A stretch of DNA of 64,000 nt from Mixophyes australis (GCA_036250195.1 JAVHZZ010000006.1:71972869-72036868), one strand, 5' to 3'. Counted from the stretch's first letter, positions 25,101 to 36,795 are shown. The notes: generated from the sequence alone by a model not told the origin. Numbers and translations are program-made.

Positions 25101-27197
25101 TTGTGTGGGGTGTGCAGTGTATTAGATATCTGTACAGTATATCTGTTCTGTGTTTGTATTGTATACATTTGGGGCCAGTGTACTGACCATACCTTTTTGA
25201 TGGGTTCAGGAAAGCAAACCTAGAGACAACAGACAGAATGTCAACTATTGGTGCCCAGTATTCTGGCCAAAAATAAATCCCTGCTCCAGCTAGATCCACT
25301 TGCTTTTGTAGAAAAAATATGCCCTTTCACTTAAACATTAAGATCAGAAAGAAATGCAAATATTTATAATACACCTGGGCTCACCACGCAATACTTCTGG
25401 GATCTGTTGTAAGGTTGGAAAGCCATTGTTGGGTAGCAATGATAGGTAACTTCACTGAATCCCTGCATAATGGGTTGAGAGGGGGCAGTGCCATATGTAT
25501 TGTGATAAGGGAGATAGTGAATTTTTTATTTTATTTTTTGGGGTGGTGGGAGAGAGGTTGCCTAATGCAAACTAGCAAAATTTCTGATACTGGTCAAAAT
25601 GCAGTGATTTATTAGTCAGAAGAAAGGGAGTGGGCTCCATCTAGTGGTGATTTGTTTCAGTGCTTGAAGATTAAACAAGTTCAATATTGTATGGTTCCTA
25701 GATGACTTAAATAAGTGTATTGAAATACCATAACTGACTTATTCTCATGCCTGACAAAATCTGATATAAAAATATTTGAAATGCTTTCCATCAAACACTC
25801 TTAGGTCTTGGTTGGGTCAAGGATAGCATAGCGTTGGTGAAATGTAGTCAGAACAGTGACATGTTTACATTTTTCATTGATAAATGATGACGTTCTAAAA
25901 TGAACCAACAACTGTTTTGAGAAGTGATGATTGAAAATCATTTCCCTGTGTTATTAATTTTAGTTTTTAAAAAGGAATTCACAGGCCAAGAATGGGATTT
26001 GCTTTATTGCAATACATTGTGCAGGGTAATGCTCTTCAATACAAATTGTGGGTACTTTACAGTACAATATATTATACAGGGTGAGTGACTAGTGTGTAAA
26101 AGCCAACAAAGGATTCCAGTATATTTAAACTTCTTTTAAAAGCAAATTGATCAGTATTTACATCGACTTTCCTGCACACTACACAAAGGGGCATGTTCAA
26201 TTAGGTCCAGCAATCGCAATTACGCGCGGCTGCGCGTGTAAAATGACAATATGGTACCGCAACATTGCCGATTTCCCTTTGCAACCCTTTGGGGTTCACA
26301 CAGAAATCTGTGGCGTTTCAGTAACGGGACTTGAGCAGCCCCATAGAAAAATGTGTGTTAGAAAACCTTTTAAGAATGTGTTTTTGTTACTTTTAAGGTA
26401 ACTTAATAAAAAAAACATGGAAACGACCTTCATAATTTACATTTTTAGTTTGTGTTACAAAATAATTTTAGAACAAGAAATCCATAGAACCAGAATTGCC
26501 TGCCTGCAAGAAACTCCTCTTTGCAATGTTAGCCTATAAGACATGCAGTAAAGGATCTGCCGGAAGTGTCGCTCTCCCATAAGTAAAAGAGATCACTTTC
26601 CTATTTGTATTTGTGCCAGTAATTATAGTATGAACTATTGCAATTTTAGATTTAAAAAAATGTTTTGAGACAAGGTCCTATATGTATTTCTATGTACTGG
26701 TCAGTGTAAATATTACAAACTTAATGCGTATTGTGATGTAATCTGGAAGTTGTGAAAGTTTCTGCTTTCATTAGTAATAACACAAATGATCAGTTACATG
26801 CAAAACACATGTGTATATGAGTGCATGTTCTATGGCGTTGCTTGTGTATTTTATTGTGTTCCAGTAGTATTGACTGGCTATATGTGTGTTTTGTAGTCAC
26901 TGGACAGAAGTGCAAGTTCGTGGGACATCTCTACCCCGTGCACTGCACTGCTGGGATCGCAGTCTACAGGAAACCAACAAAAACAGCAAGACCCCCTTAA
27001 AGGGATGCCCCTTTCATCTGATGGACAGCTGCCCTTGGCCACAGTGTAACCCCACCTGCCCTTCCATCAGAGACCACTTCACAGGGCAGGAGATGAGTGT
27101 GGTCCAATTTCTTATGCACCTTGGCTTTGATGTTCAGAAAATGGCCAGCCAGCAGGGCATGGAGCCAGGCAAACTGCTGGGGGTGCTTAGCAGCTAG
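16168..27197 (+). CDS. NOTUM: Notum, palmitoleoyl-protein carboxylesterase (11 coding exons)
   Basis: This is a secreted extracellular hydrolase that removes the palmitoleate from Wnt proteins and so switches off Wnt signalling. Coding exons: 16168-16472, 17647-17699, 18782-18877, 19049-19109, 19217-19275, 20175-20277, 20420-20611, 20870-20967, 23522-23669, 23748-23795, 26897-27197. All introns are GT-AG, and joining the exons keeps the frame: 1464 nt, 487 aa plus stop (human about 496). A hydrophobic signal peptide follows the ATG ([13 protein letters not shown]), then a basic '[10 protein letters not shown]' stretch. The nucleophile elbow GSSAGG has Ser226, with Asp333 in 'WLFDEAQ' and His382 in 'CLSHEI', matching the family's catalytic triad. 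An Asn-Gln-Ser glycosylation sequon lies in exon 1. Many conserved cysteines are present. The gene looks intact. The start was chosen at 16168 because an acceptor lies 20 bp upstream. Confidence 0.97.
16741..17036. repeat. Large inverted repeat in NOTUM intron 1
   Basis: The left arm, 16741-16832 ('gaaggaaaaaa...', 'actggatacactaaacgccc', 'aataataaatcc', 'aaaaaaatcaaat'), is nearly the reverse complement of the right arm, 16948-17036. About 115 bp of loop separates them. A transcript crossing it, including NOTUM pre-mRNA, could fold into a ~85-bp stem. It is probably a foldback transposon or two opposed copies of one; the family is unknown. Confidence 0.85.
18346..18615. repeat. GC-rich block in NOTUM intron 2, probably transposon-derived
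   Basis: GC- and CpG-richer than the rest of the intron, with 'ccaggacccccaggtaagcc' and a G-rich run. No exon needed by NOTUM lies here. The family is not identified. Confidence 0.3.
19884..20058. mobile_element. Probable hAT-like MITE in NOTUM intron 5
   Basis: Imperfect inverted ends 'cagaggtgcctaaac' and 'gtttgaacacctctt' enclose 175 bp with 'ctaccagcag' and 'gacctgttggtag' arms. I could not find a matching 8-bp flank, so the superfamily is tentative. Confidence 0.55.
21005..21440. mobile_element. MITE in NOTUM intron 8, 'gggcctgatttatc' ends
   Basis: The left end 'gggcctgatttatcaagg' and the right end 'gatgattaatcaggctc' are imperfect inverted repeats about 430 bp apart. The interior has complementary stretches, e.g. 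'ctgtgctcgtaaatctg' against 'tgtacgatacgcacaaaatc'-type sequence, but is diverged. The ends resemble those of the foldback family at 44917. Confidence 0.5.
21452..21616. mobile_element. Foldback MITE, 'caacatctccac' family, copy 2
   Basis: Ends 'gtatttactaaactgtgggt' and 'acccacagtttagtaaata' are inverted repeats. Internally, 'ggagatgttacctatagcaa' pairs with 'ttgctattggcaacatctcc'. About 165 bp, inside NOTUM intron 8. Confidence 0.9.
21617..22925. other. NOTUM intron 8 sequence, no feature seen
   Basis: A T-run at 21619 and otherwise AT-rich sequence; nothing coding was recognised. Confidence 0.5.
22926..23091. mobile_element. Foldback MITE, 'caacatctccac' family, copy 3
   Basis: The left arm 'tttgaaaaagtggagatgtt' pairs with the right arm 'aacatctccacttttccaaa'; outer ends 'ggtaaa' and 'tttacc' also pair. 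Same family as 171-303 and 21452-21616. It lies within NOTUM intron 8. Confidence 0.9.
24060..24700. other. NOTUM intron 10, repeat-like remnants
   Basis: A phrase 'ccaggggtatacaacctgta' near 24075 resembles the start of a decayed hAT-type repeat, but no second end is visible. Nothing coding. Confidence 0.3.
24850..24898. repeat. Near-perfect short hairpin in NOTUM intron 10
   Basis: Arms 24850-24872 and 24876-24898 pair at 21 of 23 positions around a 3-nt centre ('gtc'). It may be the remnant core of a palindromic element. The loop looks too small for a typical microRNA precursor. Confidence 0.8.
24899..26188. other. NOTUM intron 10 sequence, no feature seen
   Basis: AT-rich intronic sequence without recognised features. 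Confidence 0.5.
26189..26345. mobile_element. Half MITE related to the 12190-12373 element
   Basis: It starts 'ggggcatgttcaattagg', as in the inner element at 12190, and continues with a CpG-containing 'attacgcgcggctgcgcgtg' stretch. The opposite inverted end is not visible, so the copy is truncated or diverged. Confidence 0.6.
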
Positions 27198-28520
27198 TTA
27201 GGGGCATGCCTAGCATTAAGGGGAAGGGCCTTATATTTATGGGAGGGCTCCTTTTAATGGGGAGGGGGCTGACAGTGATGGAAGGAGTAACTTATTAGGT
27301 AGGGCAAGAAAGGGCTATTGAAGGAGTGATCGGAAGCGGTGTGAGCATCTGATCATGGTCACATGATAAAATGGGGGCTTCTCTTGAGTCAGTCTAACAT
27401 TAGACGAGTGTCCAAGCCCATCTGGTTGACAAAAGCAGCAAGTAGTTGGGGTTAAATAATAAAAAGGTGATCTGCTAAAATGAGGGTCAGTCAAATAGTC
27501 AGGGGATGAGATCTAATGAGGGGACATTTGTATATTTTATTTTAAGATTGAAGAAACCAGGGGTCACACAGACTTTAATAGAGGGACGTTCTTCATACAC
27601 CACAATATGGTCTCTTTGGCTCCAGGTTGTCCAACCACCACCCCCCCCCCCCCCCCCCCCCTTCCCCACACACGCACACAGGCCACTATCCTACACTGCC
27701 ATGTGCTGTGACCAGAACGTGCCCTTCTCTATATGACTTTCAGTCTGCAAGAGAGATAGAAGACAATTTTAGATCCTTTTTGTAAGATATTTTTTATAAA
27801 ACTAAGCAAACAAACCTCATTCCTGGGGGAGCCATGTTATTTATTGGAGTTTGTAAATCCTATTTATGAATGAGGGCAGGAGAGCTGCCCTGTGTACAGA
27901 TGTAAATAGAACCTGCATGTCCTGTATCATGGAAACTATTCCCTCATTAAAAAAAGAACTTTCTACACTATGTGTCTGTGTAATTACTGAACAGTTTGTG
28001 TACATAAAGTATCCTGACGACTTCTTTACAGCCAAAATATTGCGTATAATTGTTATCGTATGTAACCTTTTTGATACAAAGTGCGTGTAACTTGGTGCTG
28101 GATGGCTGTACCGTCTCTTCATACAGCTTGGCCCCAGTCCATGCTCTCCCTGAACATCCCATTTATACTAGGGAGCAGAGAGGCATTGGGACCATTACAG
28201 TATCTGAGACCTGCTTTTTTATTTTTCAGGAGAGCTTTTCTTTTAAATGAAAACAAATGCTGTCCACAGACTGTAAAGTTAGGAAAACTAAAGGTCACGT
28301 TGTAGATCTTACCTTTTCTTTAGAGCTCTTACTCTCTCCAATTTTGCACAAGTATAATTCATATATAGATTAACTAAAATGTCATATGCTAATATTAAAT
28401 ATATGCATAATGTATAACTTCTTTCATTAATCAGAAGGAAAAATAAATTTAAAATGTTTTAATTATATCAGATTGTCTCCAAGTGTGTGGGGTTCTGTGT
28501 TTAAATAAAAAAGAGATTGG
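27198..28520 (+). other. Presumed NOTUM 3' UTR and downstream flank
   Basis: This follows the NOTUM stop codon. It contains a long poly-C run (about 27634-27661) and several AATAAA/ATTAAA-like hexamers, e.g. 'aataaaaagg' at 27458, 'attaaaaaaa' at 27945 and 'aaataaattt' at 28441. The true polyadenylation site cannot be fixed from sequence alone. Confidence 0.45.
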
Positions 28521-28824
28521 AGCAAAATATACAAATATCTAAACCATGTATTTTGTCCTAGGTTTCATTTTGTTTTTTAATACTAAAATGTTATTAAGAC
28601 TTTAAAATCTACAGGTCTGGCAAGATTTTTTCTCATTTGGCAACAACTTAAAAACCATACAATGCAAGAAGTCCTACGTAAAAGCAGTTTAGTGATCCTA
28701 TTATAAAGATCACCATGCTACATAGACAGGGGATTGGGAACTTGGTGGCACTGAAAAATATTCTGAAGGTGGGGGCCAAATCAGGGAGTGGGGTCAAATT
28801 AACAGGAAATGGGGTACTACCACA

Positions 28825-29520
28825 GTCCCCATCCCCCAAGAATCAGGACAGTTGTCGGACTGTGCTGCTCTCTCCTTCGTGCCCTTTTGGCTTTGGCTAC
28901 TTGCTGCTCCTGGTGTCTTTAAGCTCTGTGTTGCTGCTTGTCTGGATCCTGGAATGCTGGGTCTCTGGGAAACAAGTGGGTACTATTCACCTCCTGGAAA
29001 GCCAACCAATGAGTGAAAATTCTGCCTCCCTCCCCCAATTAAATAAATGGCTACTACATGTATTTAGGCCTCACATCTAATCAAATTAATACCATGCACG
29101 TTAAGAAACCGTTATTTCCTACCAAGTCTGCTCTACATTCAATTTGCCCCCAAAACCCCTGGCATAAAATTAATATTTGCATTACTTTAACTTAAAGTAG
29201 TAACTCCACCATGACCCCACTATTTAATAGCCATGTACTAATAAATATCCCCCACACACTATAAAAAGATTTGCATTCACCCCACAATTAAATTGAAGGC
29301 CTACTCCACCCACATTACATTAAGTGCCCACCCACCCACCGACTTAACTTTATTTAATGCAGTGCTGTATGTAGAAGGAAACAGACTTTTTTGCCCGTCT
29401 CCCTTGGCTGACAATGGGGGGCAACTGACATCTGTCAGGAGGTGTAGGCGTCCTATGGGTTACCTGCTGTCAATGGAGGGGGAAAGCAGGCACAGATAAA
29501 AGGAGTGAATGGGGGAATGT
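28825..29520 (-). repeat. Dispersed repeat related to 38860-39480
   Basis: This shares 'ctggtgtctttaagctctg' / 'gctgcttgtctggatcctgg' phrases with 38950-39010 and, inverted, with 53030-53110. Those segments appear to be interior parts of the hAT-like family described at 51617-57042. No ends were defined here. Confidence 0.5.
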
Positions 29521-29560
29521 AAGGGTTATCCGCAGGCACATACAATAGCGTGCCTGTTCT

Positions 29561-29578
29561 AAGGGGGGGGGGGGGGGG
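29561..29578. repeat. Poly-G run
   Basis: An uninterrupted run of about 18 G on the plus strand. Confidence 0.9.
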
Positions 29579-29599
29579 TCAGCCACCAGAAAGTCCATC

Positions 29600-30831
<1,232 letters not shown>

Positions 30832-30989
30832 CATGCAATTTTTTAATGTGACTAAAAATGTTGCCTCTCTGATTATCTTTAAATCGGCATCATTTTGTGC
30901 TGTGGGGTCCTGCACATTTGTCCTGTAGGTGTAGAGTGTATTACAATTAGTTTGGATCTTACTGCCCAGCTCTAGGTATTTGGGATCTG

Positions 30990-31110
30990 TGACAGGTGGA
31001 CCTGTGGAATGTGCCTGTCTGTAAACAAAACCATCTCATTCTGTCACAGGGCCAGTGCTGATCTTGGTCCAACACTATAAATACTGCCTCCTATTTATAC
31101 CCAGGACATG
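30990..31110 (+). promoter_or_regulatory. Candidate MYADML2 promoter
   Basis: Upstream of the ORF are a 'caggtg' E-box (30993-30998), a 'ggaatg' M-CAT-like hexamer (31006-31011), a TATA-like 'ctataaata' (31075-31083) and a second A/T motif 'ctatttata' (31091-31099). The last two also resemble MEF2 sites at 9 of 10 bases. This spacing gives a 5' UTR of about 120 nt before the ATG at 31231. Function is inferred only. Confidence 0.4.
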
Positions 31111-31230
31111 CTCGTCACTCTGATCCCTGCAGTGTCATACACAGCCTGGAGGTTACCAGGACAGCAAGAAGCAAGAACTAGAGCAGGAACGGAGAAGCCA
31201 GTTTGTGGTATCCCCAAATTACATCTGAAA

Positions 31231-32139
31231 ATGGATAACTCAGGTGGGCCCTATCTGAATGTGGAAGCTGTGTGGTCCAAAGTAGGGATTGTTCGCTTGC
31301 TACAACTGCTATTCGGATGCACCACCTTCAGCCTGGTTCTCCATCGAGCTGGATTCAGTGCTGCCTATGGAACATTCTGTATCTTTGTATGGTGCTTCTG
31401 TTTTGCTATCACCACCCTCATTATTATATGTGATCTTGCACGACTGCAGTCATGCCTGCGCAATCTGTCCTGGGGAAACTTCACTGCAGCCTTTGCTATG
31501 CTGGCAGCCCTTATGACTCTCACGGCATCTGTCATCTATCCACTGTACTTTGTCACGTTGAACTGTTCCTCAACTGATTGTGTTACCAGGAATCACCGTC
31601 TGGCTGTCAGCATCTGTGCAGGGCTTTTGTTCCTGGTCTATGCTGTGGAGGTGTTCCTGACACGTGCCAGGCCTAGGATGCCCTCGAGCTACATGGCAAC
31701 AGCAGCTGGGTTGCTGAAAGTTGTTCAGGCCTTTGTAGCTTGTGTGATTTTTGGAGCTCTGGCAACTGAGAGTCAATACAAGAAGTACATAGCTACCCAG
31801 TGGTGTGTGGCTGTGTACAGTTTATGCTTTGCCTTGACGGTGGTGGTGATCATTCTGAATGTCACCGGACGAGCGGTCACCTTACATTGCCCCTTTGAAC
31901 GCTTTGTGGTGATATACACCTTGGTAGCAATTTTGATGTACATGAGTGCCTCTGTTATCTGGCCAGTGTTCTGTTTTGATACGAAGTATGGGTCACCGTC
32001 AAGACCATCCCGCTGCTCGTGGGGACGGTGTCCATGGGACAGTCAGCTGGTGGTCACCATTTTCACGCATATAAACCTGGTGCTGTACATCGCGGATTTG
32101 CTTTACTCACAGAGACTGCGATTTGTCACTCAACGTTAA
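31231..32139 (+). CDS. MYADML2: Myeloid-associated differentiation marker-like protein 2
   Basis: This encodes a multipass membrane protein of the MYADM/MARVEL family; the precise molecular function is unknown. One uninterrupted coding exon gives 302 aa (human MYADML2 about 307). Family phrases are clear: 'LQLLFGCTTFSLVLHR', 'LSWGNFTAAFAMLAAL', 'QAFVACVIFGALATES', 'TQWCVAVYSLCFALTVV', 'ASVIWPVFCFD' and 'CPWDSQLVV'. About eight hydrophobic segments form two MARVEL-like blocks. The start at 31231 (context aaaATGG) was chosen because it gives the family's usual N terminus; an in-frame ATG at 31108 would add 41 unmatched residues and lies only 25 bp after the TATA-like motif. The gene lies 4 kb downstream of NOTUM on the same strand. 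A damaged partial duplicate lies at 37950-42115. Confidence 0.96.
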   Translation: MDNSGGPYLNVEAVWSKVGIVRLLQLLFGCTTFSLVLHRAGFSAAYGTFCIFVWCFCFAITTLIIICDLARLQSCLRNLSWGNFTAAFAMLAALMTLTASVIYPLYFVTLNCSSTDCVTRNHRLAVSICAGLLFLVYAVEVFLTRARPRMPSSYMATAAGLLKVVQAFVACVIFGALATESQYKKYIATQWCVAVYSLCFALTVVVIILNVTGRAVTLHCPFERFVVIYTLVAILMYMSASVIWPVFCFDTKYGSPSRPSRCSWGRCPWDSQLVVTIFTHINLVLYIADLLYSQRLRFVTQR

Positions 32140-33725
32140 GGTGGAGCTACTATTTATACTAAGCACCTGGGGACCAGCAGTGTTGTGTATTGTGTGTAAA
32201 CACTGTCACCTTATCAGACCTGGTGATATACTGAGAGCTCAGTTTCCTGACTACATGTAAAGGAGAACTATATAAAAGTGACACACTACACATTAACTTT
32301 GCCACAATTTACTACAAAATACAGATTTATACACAAACATCACTTGCAATATAAGCAATCAAATTTTGATAGGTAGTAATTGTGCAAGAAATGTATATAT
32401 GATGTAATACCCTCTACTGTAACTTACAAGGATATTAAAAGTAATAGTGTGCTATAACTATGTAAAAACAGGAGGCTATAGGCAAAGTGCTTCTATATCC
32501 TTCACAGAAATCTGTGGCGACTTCTGATATCCATAATAATTCACAATAGGGGTTGCATTATTATAACACACCAGTGTTTCCTAAGGAATACTGAAATGAT
32601 GACATAGCTCACTGTTACTAACTCTGGGGTCACTTCTGAAATTTGGTATACAGTAAAATAGTTCTGTTTCCCATAGAACACATTTCTAGTGTTGTTGTGA
32701 AGGTGGAAGTGAATGTGTTGTTGCTATTGTTTCCATTGTTGAAATTACTTTTTTTATTAATAATTTTTTTTCATAAATGTCCCCAATATACTCATGTGCG
32801 ACAGAAATCCGGCTATATATAATATATATTATAGCGGATGTACTACAGACAGATATATGCATACAGATCAAACATAACTCTGTTTTAACCCCAGAACATT
32901 TGTACAGCTTTTGAATCTTTTCAGTTTTAACGCAACATATTTTGACTGCTGTTTACTGCAATGTGTCTATACTACCTCGAGTGGTCTGAAAAGGAAAATA
33001 GTCCATCAATTTCTGGAATGCAGAGTGGTATGCTACTAAAATTATATATTCTGAGCCTAGGAGAGCTTACTTCATTTGTCTGCACCCCCAAACATTGGAA
33101 TGTGCTGCTCTGTCCCACTCTGTCTAAGCTGGAGGACTTGTCATACAGCCATATAGAGAAGTGCATTCTGGGTACATATGAGAGAAGATGCCTTTTTCAG
33201 TCTCCAGCTGACTCTCACAACGGGGAAACTTGGGAATTGCTGGAATGAGCAAGTGTCACTTGAGGAATTTCTTGTTTTGATTGTAGGGACTATATATTTA
33301 TGTTGATCGGTTACAGCCCTAATTCTTCCACTGTATTTATAGGTGAGACTGAAATGGAAAATGAAAGTAATGCAGACCTACCTCAGCTGCTACAGAACTT
33401 ATTGCCCCACAGAGCTGTCTTAGATCTATGTTTCAATCAGGATTTATACTGTGATGACTGATGGCGAGGGTCACATGACAATGTATGTAGAATGTGTTGA
33501 GATCTAAGAATTTACAATGACTATAATACAAGAATGTTTCTGTGCATAATATATATATTTTGAAAATCCAATTTAAATAAAACTTATTTCAACAATAGTT
33601 GTTTAGGAGTTGCCAAATAAAATGACATTTACAGCACTGATAATGATTACTGCTTAAAAGTTTCAACACTTAATGTCAGTGGTCATTGTTGTGGGCTACA
33701 CATTACCACTATTTATACATTGCAT
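32140..33725 (+). other. MYADML2 3' UTR and downstream flank
   Basis: A segment at about 32930-33725 is matched by 41105-42115 in direct orientation, so it belongs to the duplicated block. AATAAA-type signals occur at 33576 ('aaataaaactt') and 33616 ('aaataaaatg'). The 3' UTR end is not determined. Confidence 0.55.
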
Positions 33726-33738
33726 GGTTCTCTTTATA

Positions 33739-33838
<100 letters not shown>

Positions 33839-33841
33839 TTC

Positions 33842-34100
33842 ATACTTGCCAACTCTCCCGGAATGTCCGGGAGACTCCCGAATTTGGGGTCAGTCTCATG
33901 GACTCCTGGGAGAGCTGGCAAGTCTCCCGCAATTGCGGGGCTAAAATGACGCGATTTGCGGTGAATCGCGTCATTTTGGCCCCGCTACAAAATGGCATAT
34001 TTGTCGCGGGTGACAGGGCCAAAATGCTGCGTTTGGCCGCGTCCCGCCCTCTAGACACACCCCTCTCCCGGACAGACATTGCCAGAAGTCGGCAAGTATG
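33842..34100. mobile_element. hAT-like MITE, 'catacttgc..gcaagtatg' family, copy 2
   Basis: Ends 'catacttgccaactctcccg' and 'ggcaagtatg' are inverted; the interior has 'aaaatgacgcgatttgcg' against 'cgcgtcattttggcc'. It is the same family as 994-1231. Both sides are AT-rich ('aaataaatt' left, 'attatttat' right), so the target duplication cannot be read with confidence. Confidence 0.85.
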
Positions 34101-34101
34101 A

Positions 34102-34106
<5 letters not shown>

Positions 34107-34146
<40 letters not shown>
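34107..34146. repeat. AT microsatellite flanking a MITE (right)
   Basis: About 40 bp of alternating TA just after the MITE's right end. Confidence 0.95.
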
Positions 34147-34147
<1 letters not shown>

Positions 34148-34231
34148 TAATCTTCATAAGTAACAACTGCACACAGCTCAGGCAATGAGATACTCAGATT
34201 CACTTGTCACAGGAATTACTTATGACTCACA

Positions 34232-34430
34232 TGGGGGAGATTCAATTCAGCAAGAGGTGCTGCTGGATATCGCCTCAATGTTCAGATGCGTTTTTCCACC
34301 TATTACGGTAAGAAATCTCCCCTCATTTTTCTTGACATCTCAGTCGTGCTGATGTTAGTGAGATCATCGAGTCGTTGTCTCTCCGTGGACTGTTCCGGAG
34401 ACCTATCACATTGCATTGAATCTCCCCCAC
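34232..34430. mobile_element. MITE with 'tgggggagattcaat' ends
   Basis: Inverted termini 'tgggggagattcaatt' and 'attgaatctccccca' enclose about 200 bp. The ends resemble those of the 'gggggaattcaatt' family, but the interior is different. No coding capacity. Confidence 0.8.
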
Positions 34431-35014
34431 AGAGTTACTAGTGAATAGATGCATGTTGTTCAGTGACATTCTCTCACACACACTGACCTGACCACTTACT
34501 CCCCTAGCTGGTCACACCCCTCCAGCCGCACACTATTTTGTGGGCTTCTGTTTTCCCCAACACTGTAACATTCACAAATATAGATGTAAAAGTTTGTCAT
34601 TCCTCAAAACTGAATATATTTGAGGTGAATTTGTAGTTGTTGGGGAAGTTTTACTTTCGCTGCAGAGCAGACTTCCTGTCAATTAAAATACTGAAGCTAA
34701 CTGCATTCAGTCACTTTCAAGACTGACTATGTTGCTTGACCCTCAGGATGGTCATTCATTCTGTCTCTACAGGTTGGTGGCTAAGTTACATCAGCTTCAG
34801 CTCCTGGGGCCAAGCTACCAGATCACTTCATTGCTGCTCGCTAGTGGACTGCACAGCTTCTGAGCGCATTTTCTTGCCAGTCAGGTAATGATTATTATTT
34901 GGTATCAGAATATTTTTCAGCCCACACAGGTTAAGCATCTTTATAATCCAAAAATAACTGATAACAGAAAACAATTGCTTGATCACATAGTAAATGTAAG
35001 TGCTCGTGAGAGCT
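34431..35014. other. Non-coding, no feature seen
   Basis: No recognised gene or repeat. Confidence 0.45.
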
Positions 35015-35500
35015 TACATTATAAAGTGCAGGGACGATCTGTGTAGTCTTTCTCCCTGTGCTTGTGTGAGTTTCCTCCAAGTCCTCAGCTTTCATAGCAC
35101 AGTCCAAAAAAACACTGGTAGGTTAATTAGCTTATGACAAAAATAGAGCCTAATGTAGGTACATTATGTGGGGAATTCAATGCCCCCCGGAATAAAGCAG
35201 CATTAAATGTATTGCCGTTGATACAGTAGATTTTTTTAACCCGGATTTCTGCTTGCAGCCCTCTGAGCTACAAGCAAAAACCGGCGTTAAAGATTATCGT
35301 GCTAACGGTAATTATGCGCACTATTACTGCAGTAACGGTAATAGTGCACAGGCCGTGTTACCTTCGGCAGTAATGCGGCCAATTGAATTCCGCCTTAAGT
35401 GTGTTAGAGAATTTACACTATAAGCTCCAATGAGGAACTGATGTGAACAATTAATGAAATGTTCTCTATAAAGAACTGTGTAATATTTATTTATATATAT
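35015..35500 (+). mobile_element. Diverged SINE interrupted by a MITE
   Basis: The SINE body ('gtgagtttcctcc', 'aacactggtaggttaatta') lies at 35060-35150. The SINE tail ('tttacactataagctccaat', 'gttctctataaagaac') lies at 35405-35475. Between them is a 'gggaattcaatg..caattgaattcc' MITE (about 35170-35395), so the MITE inserted into the SINE. The SINE head is too diverged to show clean A and B boxes. Confidence 0.75.
35170..35395. mobile_element. MITE, 'gggaattcaatt' family, inside a SINE
   Basis: Ends 'ggggaattcaatg' and 'ccaattgaattcc' are inverted. The interior shares 'aacggtaat', 'ttgcttgcagccc' and 'atttctgct' motifs with the outer element at 12151-12503 and with 40199-40415. Confidence 0.8.
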
Positions 35501-35537
35501 GTGTAATATTTATTTATTTATATATATATGTGTAATA

Positions 35538-35580
<43 letters not shown>
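35480..35580. repeat. AT-rich tandem repeat and TA microsatellite
   Basis: Three copies of 'tgtaatatttatttat' with short TA runs, ending in about 25 bp of alternating TA. Confidence 0.85.
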
Positions 35581-35582
<2 letters not shown>

Positions 35583-35885
35583 CACCACCAATTCCACTGC
35601 GCATTACAACAAAATTTGTGTCATTTGCTTCAGTCCCTGCCCCATTGGGGCTTACAGTCTATAGTCCATAACATATACACACAGACTGACTATGGTTAAT
35701 TTTGTTAGCAGCCAATTAACGTACTAGTATGTTTTTGGAGTGTGGGAGAAAACTGGAGCACCCGGAGGAAATCCATGCAAACACGGGAGAACATACAAAC
35801 TCCACACAGTTAAAGCCCTGGGTGGGAATTGAACTCATGACTCCAGTGCTGAGGGGCAGAAGTACTAACCACTGAGCCACCATAA
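35581..35885 (-). mobile_element. tRNA-derived SINE (minus), copy
   Basis: Reverse-complement copy of the SINE at 13507: tail 'gcaccaccaattccactgcg' first, then 'ggcttacagtctatag', 'gtgtgggagaaaactggagc', 'ggaattgaactcatgac' (B box complement) and 'ctaaccactgagccacc' (A box complement). It is adjacent to the SINE at 35015-35500 in the opposite orientation. Confidence 0.9.
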
Positions 35886-36305
35886 TATGGGGTGTTGCAA
35901 TACCAAGAAAGAATAATGATAATATAATGATTAGAGTAATTGGTTTAATACAGGTTTTGTGGAGTGGATACTAGGGGTGGTGCAGTGCAAAATCAAATTA
36001 ATGTTGGGCGCCAGACCATCTCATGGTGAATAATTACTTTATATAAAAACCTTTCTCCCCCTCCCCCCCAGCACACAAGCATAACATTTGAAATATAGTA
36101 TGAAATATTCAAACTCCTCCAGCGCAGTTCTCTGTCATCGAAATACATTTTTGTTAATTCACATACCCGGTGTTCTGAGCCGCAGTAGTTCCACAGCATA
36201 TGGTCATGACTATACATTTATACAGGCACACAGTTGGCATGTGTCAGAGGTTCTTGTACCTCTCCACTAAGACGGTTCCAATATCCAGGGACTCTCCTCC
36301 ATATG

Positions 36306-36412
36306 TGCCCACCATCATCACCATTTATTTATATAGCGCCACTAATTCCGCAGCGCTGTACAGAGAACTCACATCAGTCCCTGCACCATTGGAGCTTACA
36401 GTCTAAATTCCC

Positions 36413-36472
<60 letters not shown>

Positions 36473-36530
36473 ACACACAGACACAGACACAGACACAGAC
36501 ACAGACACAGACACAGACACAGACACAGAC

Positions 36531-36588
<58 letters not shown>

Positions 36589-36795
36589 TAGGGTCAATTT
36601 GATAGCAGCCAATTAACCTACTAGTATGGTTTTTGGAGTGTGGGAGGAAACCGGAGCACCTGGAGGTAACCCATGCAAACACGGGGAGAACATACAAACT
36701 CCACACAGATAAGGCCATGGTTGGGAATCGAACTCATGACCCCAGTGCTGTAAGGCAGAAGTGTTAACCACTTAGCCACTGTGCTGCCCACCATC
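36306..36795 (-). mobile_element. SINE (minus) with expanded CA/CAGA microsatellite and 11-bp target duplication
   Basis: The SINE occupies 36317-36784. It is flanked by exact direct repeats 'tgcccaccatc' at 36306-36316 and 36785-36795. B-box complement 'ggaatcgaact' lies at 36724-36734 and A-box complement 'ccacttagcca' at 36768-36778. The short GT tract normal for this family has grown into about 170 bp of (CA)n, (CAGACA)n and (CAGA)n at 36414-36588. Confidence 0.95.

Noticed and set aside
31108..31230. In-frame upstream ATG for MYADML2 adding 41 residues
   Set aside because: The extra residues have no family match, and the ATG at 31231 has better context and gives the normal length.
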